DNA from: Euborellia annulipes
Taxonomy: Eukaryota; Arthropoda; Insecta; Dermaptera; Anisolabididae
NCBI GenBank assembly: GCA_023213315.1
Contig: JAKCPI010009459.1
Coordinates: forward strand, 1 to 64,000
Reading direction: 5' to 3'
DNA: 64,000 bases
The notes beneath the pieces were generated by a model. The model saw only the letters and a list, made by a program, of their open reading frames with translations, had not been told where the DNA came from and did no database searches. Shown here in pieces: positions 56,602-64,000 of the stretch (its first letter is position 1; every line of letters starts with the position of its first letter). Position numbers and translations under genes: made by a program.

Positions 56602-57775
56602 AATCTGCTGTCACTAAAAGCACAGGACACAACTTTCTTTTATCGAAGGTAAGAGGAAGTTATGTGCTGTGCTGCACACCAGATTTTTTTGTGTCGAGAT
56701 CTATTTAGTTTCCCATAGCACCTTAGTTTCAAACTTGCATTTTAAATGTTGACTGTTTGAAATAAACTATAGTTATTTTTCAAAATTTTAATCTCATATT
56801 TGGACATTTTATACACAATAGAGAATCCTAAATTAATTCAAAATTTCATAAGAATGGAAAAAAATTTTTTTAATGTGTAAAAAGTTCCAAAGGGACAGAC
56901 ACCCCATTATTGAAACGACATTAACATGCAAATCCCCATAGGGATTTAACATTGGCTCTATGGAAGAAAGAGCCGAAAAATGAATTTGGAATACTAAACA
57001 TCAGTAAAGTATACTTCAAACAATTTTCACGAAAAATTTTACTGATGTACTTTTTAAAGACCATCTAAAAAATAATTGATTTCTGAATTTTAATCAAAAT
57101 CATTGAGCAATCAGTTGAGTGCATAAGTAAAGTCCCTTTTGAATCGAAATTAACATGCAAATTCCCATAGGGATTTAGCATTGGCTCTATGAAAGGAAGA
57201 GCTGGAATACTACATCAGTAGTACTTCAGAAAATTTTCACAAAAAACTTTACTGATATACTTTTTAAAGAGCATATAAAAATAGTTGATTTATGAATTTT
57301 AATCAAAATCCTTAGAGCGATTTTTGAGAAAATCGAAAAAAACTAAAAAAGTAAATAAATCAATAAGTTACTAGTATTTTTTGGCCGATTTTGTTTAAAG
57401 GCTTATTTTAACGGTCAGAGAGGGTACAGTTAGAGCCACAATTAAGTCCTAATCTGGGAGCTAGAGCCTGAAGTATTTGGTATAATATATGGTATATAGT
57501 GAAATAATTTTAATGACCGAAAATCTAAAATCTGGTACAGATGATTTTAATTTACCTGTTCAAATTTAAAATTATTTCACTATATACCATACATTATACC
57601 AAATACTTAAGGCTCTAGCTCCCAGGTGGGGACTTAATTGTAGCGCTCACTGTACCTACGCTCAACCTCTTAGCCATTTCCTTCAGGCTTTTAAACAGAG
57701 ACAGACACACAGACAAATTTACGAAATGAATTTGGATTCTTTCTCTCTATATAGGTAAGGGAAAGTAAAAACAGT
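56602..57775 (-). repeat. family A, long variant B copy
   Basis: Terminal hairpin 56604-56690, the variant block CCCATAGCACCTTAGTTTC, duplicated internal blocks around 56940 and 57170, and the left end GGTAAGGGAAAGTAAAAA. Confidence 0.8.
57424..57655. mobile_element. fold-back MITE inside family A
   Basis: GTACAGTTAGAGCCACAATT .. GGAGCTAGAGCC at left is mirrored by GGCTCTAGCTCCCAGG .. CACTGTAC at right; arms about 90 bp. Confidence 0.75.
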
Positions 57776-58300
57776 ATATTTAGTTATAATTATAGATCTC
57801 GAAATTCAATACTTCTCTCCCTTTTTATGGTCAAAAGACTTTAATTTATAGTCTTAATTGAATAAATTATTCTAAAAGAGAATTCCTTTTAGTTATGCCC
57901 TAACGCAAAGATGCCATTATAATAATGTTACTCCCCGATGAACCAGCGCAAAATATTTAAAATTTAAATTTATAAAAAAAAAAGAGAAAAGATTTTCACA
58001 GCCGGCGCCACAGCCAAAAACCATCTCATCTCGTTTGTAACGAAAGAAGGGGATGAGGGGCGTAAGCATTAAATTTGCAGATGGAGATGTCCATAAGATA
58101 TTTAGTTTTGGGGTGGTGCAGGTGTTTCGAATCGAGTTGTAAAAAATGTAAATGGTCCGAGTGATTTGGTAGAAGGGGATTTCATACCCTTTTTTTTATA
58201 GGGTATCACAAAAGTGTTTTCGACATGTGAGGCCGTTTGGATTTTTAATCGTATGAATAATAAAGTGAATATGAATTAAAAAAATCTGTTATTAGATATA
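57776..58300. other. low-copy stretch, no exon
   Basis: 58000-58160 is GC-richer (CACAGCCGGCGCCACAGCC) but not open with splice sites. Confidence 0.4.
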
Positions 58301-58304
58301 TTAT

Positions 58305-58477
58305 ATTAATGAAGGATGTGTAGAGGGAGAGGCAGACAAGAAATTAATACTTTGAATGCTTTTCGGTGCATTTATTAATTAGAGTGCATAATCAATGCAG
58401 CACGTTTTCAGCGAATCGGTAAAACATTCAGAGTATTATTACTTGGTTACCTCTGTCTCTATACATCCTTCATTAAT
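58305..58477. mobile_element. fold-back MITE, ATTAATGAAGGATGTGTAGA ends
   Basis: ATTAATGAAGGATGTGTAGA mirrored by ATACATCCTTCATTAAT; the next segments also pair (ACTTTGAATG / CATTCAGAGT). Confidence 0.7.
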
Positions 58478-58483
58478 TATGAG

Positions 58484-58912
58484 GTTTTTACTTTCTCATT
58501 CCTATGTACCGGTATATATATAGAGAGAGAAAGTATTGGATTCTTGTCGAAAATTCGATGTCGATATTTTGATGGATATACACGTTTTGAGGTCCCCTGA
58601 ATCCCCCTGTGTAAACAAAATATCTCAAGAACGAAAAGAGCTAGGAGGTTGACATTTCATATTTAAGTTAGGTACCCCCTGGAACGTGACACTAAGCTTT
58701 TGTACAAAATCAGCCAAAGAGTACTAGTACTTTACTGATGTACTTTTTCAGTTTTTTTCGATTTTCTCAAAATTCGCATCAACGATTTTGATTAAAATTC
58801 AAAAATCAATTATTTTTTTGATGCTCTTTAAATTGTATATTCTCATTTTGCCATTGAAATTTTTTGAAGCACACTTTACTCTTGTACTCCATAGGAAAGA
58901 TAGGAGAAATAT
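58484..58912 (+). repeat. family A, left part
   Basis: TTTTTACTTTCTCATTCC to AAAGATAGGAGAAAT, then replaced by the hammerhead unit. Confidence 0.85.
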
Positions 58913-58942
58913 TTGATTGTATGCCTATTTTGACAGCCCGCA

Positions 58943-58982
58943 AGCTCTGAGGATGGTCTTAACCAAGACCGAAACGTCAGCA
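58943..58982 (+). ncRNA. hammerhead ribozyme, complete core
   Basis: GCT (58944-58946) pairs with AGC (58979-58981) as a short stem I. CTGAGGA (58947-58953) fits CUGANGA. Stem II GGTCTT/AAGACC has six pairs closing an AACC tetraloop (58955-58970). GAAACGTC is at 58971-58978. Downstream comes an A-rich stretch and TTTAGCTGCCATTCT, also seen after the motif at 32712. It follows a family A copy truncated at about 58912, as an insertion would leave. Confidence 0.82.
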
Positions 58983-59035
58983 TAGAGGGCCTAATAAAAA
59001 AAATATTTAGCTGCCATTCTTTTCTTTACACATTA

Positions 59036-59140
59036 TCTCAAAGAGAGTTGGATAATTTTTTTGCCATGAGGTGAATTTGAACTCGAGTTGTTTTCAACTC
59101 AGGATTATAAGCTCAACTGTTTTATCCCCTCGGCTCTCCT
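59036..59140 (-). repeat. SINE S3 head fragment, reversed
   Basis: AGAGTTGGATAATTTTTTTG to TTTTATCCCCTCGGCTC. Confidence 0.7.
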
Positions 59141-59886
59141 AGACAAAGTAAAATAAATAATAAATCATGAGACATTTAAGATGAACTATTACATATTCAA
59201 GTGTAACATCTCTAGGCTACTAGTTTATCTCTGAAATAAGAATTTTTAAACATCTAGTAGATAAACCCATTTATTTTTCTCTGAATGTTTTTGTTGTTGT
59301 TCTCTCTTATACTTTTATTCATTTAATGCTCTTTCGAAAACTTTTTTTTTTTTTCTTAGTTTTGAAAACTTTAAATATTTTATTATACTCAAGAAAGAGA
59401 GGGGGGGGGAGGGGTTGAATGTGAACGAAAGTCGATATGAAAGTCAAATGAAGAAAACTCATTATTAATAAATTGTTTATAGAAAATTATTTAAAAGAAA
59501 CTTTTCCAATTTATTTATTTATTTTGATTAGTTTGCTATCAAAGTATTATTCACATGTGTGCGTTTGTTTTCCTCTGTGTGTGTGTTTGTGTGTGAAGTG
59601 ATTTCTTATTTAAGAAATCGAAACAAATTCAAACTCAAATAAGTGTAAGAAAAAGAAAGATAAAGTTTAATATTGGGAAAGCAAACTGGAGTTTGTACCA
59701 TAGTCGAGCATTAATTTGAAAGAAAAAAAAATATATGGCTTATCAAGAAAAAAAAAAAAAAAATTCAAATAAAAGTTGTTAGTAATTACTTTTAGAGGAA
59801 CTTTTGTTAAAAAAATATTTCTCTAATTCTTCTTTATACCTCGCCGTTATTATTTTCGACATAAATTAGTAGTTTTTCAGCTTCTT

Positions 59887-60060
59887 CTTTTTTTTAAGGT
59901 CTTTTTCGGCATCTAAGGCCATTTAGACCCCATCCCTATTTATTTCAAATGATTTGTAGTCAAATCAAATGAAATAAATTTTTTCGCTTGGGACGGGAAG
60001 CGAACCCAGGACCCCGGTGCGAGAAGCTAATGTCTTCTCACTGAGCCACGGCTCCCGGGC
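59887..60060 (-). mobile_element. SINE S2, full-length, TSD CAGCTTCTT
   Basis: Minus strand: GGGAGCCGTGGCTCAGTGAG (A-box), CCTGGGTTCGCTTCCC (B-box), TGATTTGACTACAAATCATT, tail GGCCTTAGATGCCGAAAAAG. Duplication at 59878-59886 and 60061-60069. Confidence 0.82.
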
Positions 60061-60392
60061 CAGCTTCTTTTTGATTTTCTCAAAATCCGCTCCAACGATT
60101 TTGATTAAAATTCAAAAATCAATTATTTTAGAGAATGTATATTCTCATTTTGGCATTGAAATCTTCTGAAGACCACTTTACTCTTGTACTTCATAGAAAG
60201 ATAGGAGAAATGGTTGCCATGGTAACAAAATATAAATAAGTTCCCAATCTTATAAATTTTACTTCTTGAAATTCGAATGTACCATACTATCGGAAACTAA
60301 TTATATGTCGACACAAAAAAATCTGGTGTGACAAGCACCTTCGGTAATCAAAAGTTGTGTGTTGTGCAATCAGTCACACCAGATTTTTAAAT
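60061..60392 (+). repeat. family A, right part
   Basis: From GATTTTCTCAAAATCCGCTC to a terminal hairpin with one arm shortened, ending CACACCAGATTTTT. Confidence 0.82.
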
Positions 60393-60421
60393 TATGGTTG
60401 AAAAAATAATTGTTTTTTTAA

Positions 60422-61212
60422 GGTTGTTCGGACATTAAAGCACTTTGGTAGATTAAAAGCTAATTTTTTAATATGTTATTAATCACTATCAAATACGTAT
60501 AAAATAAAATTTTGAAGCAGATCTGACACAGGGTTATCGTGTAATTAATTTTTAAAAAATTGAAATTTAACATGTAGCCTATGGGGAATAACGACGAAAC
60601 GCACACATATCGAATTATATAGGCATCTGTGCAACTGATACAAAAACAAAAAAACTTACATTTTATTAATTCACTTCCGAGGAATACGTTAAAAATAAAA
60701 CCAAAAGTTTCTGCCGACCGCTTTTAAAGATATTTTAACAAGAATGTCAAAAAATTCTCCAAAATGACAGTCGCTAATATTTAAAAATAATGAATTCTCG
60801 AGAGTCAGACCAGCCTGGCAACGTCGCATAACATAAGTGTCTTATCTCTATGTCAGTTACATTTTTTTTTTCAATTTTACAATTTTTTTTCTCGCAAATC
60901 GTCCATTGTGTTTAAACTGATTTGCATTAAACATTGTAATATATTAAATAAAATAAAATTTAAGGCGTTTAAGATTTAAAATAGATAGTTGATGAATGCA
61001 ATGTTGCCAGTTCTATATTACGTGAAAAACTGCTCAAGTCGAAAGTCATTCATTTATTATTTTTGGTAATTAAATTATTAACTTAATCCAATTATAAACT
61101 ATGATAGGTCACGACTAAATTATAATAAGGAATTTTGGCATTCAAATTTTTAATTTTATTTAAAAAAAAATTTAGATTCTATTATGACTTACGATGTACT
61201 ATCCGAACAACC
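60422..61212. mobile_element. piggyBac-like MITE (TTAA TSD)
   Basis: TTAA at 60418-60421 and 61213-61216 flank inverted termini GGTTGTTCGGACAT and TATCCGAACAACC. 791 bp, no transposase ORF. Confidence 0.7.
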
Positions 61213-62108
61213 TTAAATTAATTATTTTTAATTTATAATATTTATTTAAATTAATTTCAATTTTTATTTTTAATAATTTTTACAAGTAGCTAACTTCAAA
61301 AAACCTTAATAATGAAGAGAGTTTATTCCCTGGAAGGGTTTCTGCATTACACTCTAACCATAGGTCAACTAGCTACCCAAACATCAAAAAACCGGCCCTT
61401 AGTCAAGTTCACTGACACACGACGAGTCTGTGCAGTGTGGCAGCAACCTTGGGCAACTTGGGTTGATTGTAAAATTTCCCTCAGTCGTCAAAATTTACCC
61501 CAATTCAACATGTGACAAAGTACCCCGCTCTCCCCTACTATATGTCTTTTCTTCTTGCTCGGGTAATTTTTAGTCGATTATTCACAAAAACTAAGCTGCA
61601 ACATGCGAATAGTCAAGTTCATTTATCAAATAGCATTAAGAAAAAAGAAAACTTCTCTCGACATGTTATTTTTTTTTTTTTTCTGTTTCTGATATTTAAT
61701 TAAAAACATTAATTCATTATGTTATGTTGCTCATTCATTTAAAGTGCTTGGAAATTAAAAGAATATTATTCAATTAATATTTAATTTATAAAGCTCAAGA
61801 GGGTGAATAAAAAAGTTTAACTTTCTTTTCTCGATGTGAAATAGTTTTCTTATACTAGGTATATCTTTAATTTTCTTACAAAAGTCTGTTATTTTTTGAA
61901 GTGAAACTTCTTTAAACAAGTTCGAATCATGACCCTTAAAGAGTTAAGGCTACATTCCTTATTCAATGTTTAGACTCGTTCCTACTTAATCAGTCGTCAT
62001 CAGGTTTACTAGAAAACTCGACATAATACGAGTGAGAAAAATTATTTCGTCATTCTGTAAAGTGCTACAATATATCCTTAGCCATGGAATTTAGCCTGTA
62101 CGTTCTGT

Positions 62109-62480
62109 CAGGGTTGGGCAGGATCAAAATCAATTTGAATTTAAATTTCTATGTCTGATCCGATACAAGATTTTGGATTTGGGTTGAAATTCACCAGACA
62201 AAAAGGATTTAGGATTTGGATTAAGATCTAAATTCTATCTAAGGATTTAGGTTCGAAAGGAAGTTTTTTTCCGGAGGATTTAAAAAAAATTATCAACGAG
62301 AACTGTTTCCAAAAAAAAAGATTGAATGAAAGAAAGCAATTTGATAAAAGAATCGAATCTAAAAAATAGGAGTTAAAATTCGAAGATCGGATCAAGGATG
62401 TAGATCCAATTTTTGAAAATTTGAATGGATTAAGGATCGCTTTATCTTGTCGGATCTGGATGGATTTTGTTTATCAAATT
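62109..62480 (+). repeat. GGATTTAGG/GGATC-rich degenerate repeat, possible hAT
   Basis: Begins CAGGGTTGGGCAGGATC, a hAT-like start. The interior repeats GGATTTAGGATTTGG-type words. No matching end was seen. Confidence 0.35.
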
Positions 62481-62631
62481 ACAAAAACAGAAGAAATTTT
62501 TGTAAGAATATTTAATACAATCTTAACTCAACTTCTTGGTAACTCGAGTTATAGATAACTTTTAAGGAAAAAACGAGACTCTAACCTTAAAGAGAGAAAT
62601 AATTTTTGGAACCAAGTTCTTTACCGCGGCT

Positions 62632-62918
62632 TACGCAGGGAGAATTGGAAGAAAATGTAACGTAACAAAAACGCGTTCCTAACAACAATGCGTTCCCAGC
62701 GCCCGAGCGACGGCGGAGGAAGGCGAGATTAGCCGAAGTCTTGGAGAGACCACCCCCACCTTCTCTATATTTCCTTCTATCTACCGAAGGCGAGCAAGAG
62801 GTTCCAGCGGGAGCAGCTTTCCGTCTATTTAAATAATATTCATATTAAATTATATTCTGAATTGAAGAAAAGTCGTGAGGAACTTCGTTCCTGCCGGGGG
62901 TCCTAAGACGTTTGCTTT
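62632..62918 (+). repeat. GC-rich repeat with 3' hairpins, copy 2
   Basis: Matches 26800-27066. It adds a ~30-bp block AGCAAGAGGTTCCAGCGGGA absent there and has the terminal CGACCCC arm deleted. Confidence 0.7.
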
Positions 62919-63649
62919 TTTTTAAATATTTATTTCACTTTTATGTCCATCTTTTTCTTTAAAAATTTTAGTTTTTTGAATGATCTGAATTAAACCACAG
63001 CTTTAACTACCGATTTGACCTAATTACTAGGATTCGTACATAACAACAAGACGTCACATTCAAATACCAAATATAGCCCTATATTTATTAAAAAAATCTG
63101 TATAATCCTCTTAAGGTTTATTAATATGATAAAATAGTATTTTTAAAGAAGAAGAATTTTAAAAGGATTTAGGTGATGTTGTTGTTGTATGTGGTTGTGT
63201 TGTTCTAATGGGCTGGCCATCTATGTGACAGATTAAATTAAAAGCGCGCGTCTTTATTCTCCATCCAGGCGATTTTTTATTCACGCTTAATGTCAACGGA
63301 ATCAGGAAAAATCCTCTAACCTAAGACAAGACACACAACAACGTAATGGATGGACGAGGATTTCAGCAAACGCCCAAAATCAGTTAATTCATTTTCATAT
63401 TTTCATATATATGAGAGAGAGAGAGGAGTCAATTGATATCTATGCAACGAAAAAGACACTAATCCGGAAATGATTTATTGCTACGATTATCTAAATTAAT
63501 GTCACTCTGTCTGAGGATGATGAATCGCTATATAATTAACTAATGATTATTGTTTCACTGATGGTGATGCCGAGAGGGGTCGTAGAAGGGGGTGAGTGTT
63601 GTACTATTATCTATTATAAAAATTATAAAATAAAATTTGTCTTTAATTA

Positions 63650-63800
63650 AAAATCTGGTGTGACTGGTAGCACAGCACACAACTTTCTCTTACCTTTGGT
63701 AATCGTAAGTTGTGTTCTGTGCTTGTCACACTTGTGTGACTTATATTTAGTTTCCGACAGGTACATTCGAGAGATGTAAAATTTATAAACAAGGGAAAAT
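63650..63800 (-). repeat. family A terminal part
   Basis: Hairpin AATCTGGTGTGACTGGTAGC .. GTGCTTGTCACACTTGTG then GACAGGTACATTCGAGAG; cut by a SINE. Confidence 0.82.
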
Positions 63801-64000
63801 AGCCCCCGAGTTTGGCGTAGTATGTAGCGCGCCTACCTCCTATACCAAACGTCGCGGGTTCGGACCCAGGCAGTCCGATGATTTTATTTAAGCCATCTGG
63901 ATACCAGATGGCTTAAATAGAAATGCCTGAACCCATAATAGATAATATTATATTACAACGGTTATCGTCAAAGTCTTAAATGGCCTAAGTTGCCGAAAAG
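63801..64000 (+). mobile_element. SINE S1, runs off window end
   Basis: GCCCCCGAGTTTGGCGTAGT head, GCGGGTTCGGACCCAGGC, GCCATCTGGATACCAGATGG, AACGGTTATCG; the tail is beyond the window. Confidence 0.82.

Noticed and set aside
61312..61703. Two adjacent ORFs of 67 and 63 codons
   Set aside because: Short, next to each other in different contexts, with no motif; likely chance in a less AT-rich patch.
61968..62013. Minus-strand CTGATGACGACT..GGAACGAGTC as a hammerhead
   Set aside because: Stem II barely pairs and GAAA is absent; too weak to list.

Overview
The window looks like metazoan, probably arthropod, intergenic or intronic DNA. It is very AT-rich, has no long open reading frame, and is densely packed with interspersed repeats, tRNA-derived SINEs, MITEs and microsatellites. 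One SINE family ends in (TTAGG)n-like repeats, the usual arthropod telomere unit. The species cannot be named from the sequence.

One protein-coding exon is clear: minus strand, 41108-41264. It has a consensus acceptor and donor and encodes the first zinc-ligand segment (HNDLPW) of a membrane dipeptidase (peptidase family M19, DPEP-like). No flanking exon was found, so its introns must be very long or the gene extends beyond the window. A second splice-bounded open segment at 45023-45154 (+) is only a candidate. Two motif islands look regulatory: CCAAT x2 + CACGTG + TGACGTCA at 50462-50570, and a perfect NRF1-type palindrome at 27604-27615.

The dominant repeat, called family A here, occurs about 35 times in both orientations and covers roughly a quarter of the window. 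A complete unit is 640-880 bp. One end is a short hairpin starting TTTTTACTTTCTCTTACC. The other end is a ~100-bp perfect-arm hairpin bounded by AAAAATCTGGTGTGAC and its complement. It has no ORF and I cannot place it in a known superfamily. It serves as landing ground for SINEs, hAT MITEs and ribozyme elements, and these nestings reveal clean target-site duplications (TSDs).

The most interesting content is a swarm of hammerhead ribozyme (HHR) motifs. At least two (8121-8165 and 58943-58982) keep the complete core CUGANGA...GAAA C GUC with paired stems. About a dozen others are decayed. Several lie in both arms of large fold-back elements (7835-8268, 11055-11529, 13562-13778, 54732-55154). 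Three related insertions have variable TSDs of 10, 12 and 14 bp. This is the signature of non-autonomous Penelope-like/retrozyme elements, which are known to carry type I hammerheads with a minimal helix III. No reverse transcriptase is present, so these would depend on an element elsewhere.

Other mobile DNA: four SINE families (S1-S4), hAT MITEs with 8-bp TSDs (9413-9673, 9710-10206, 13119-13511, 31928-32148), a TTAA-flanked piggyBac-like MITE (60422-61212), and several unclassified TIR or fold-back elements. Strand convention for family A: '+' means the CTTTCTCTTACC end is on the left and the CTGGTGTGAC hairpin on the right.
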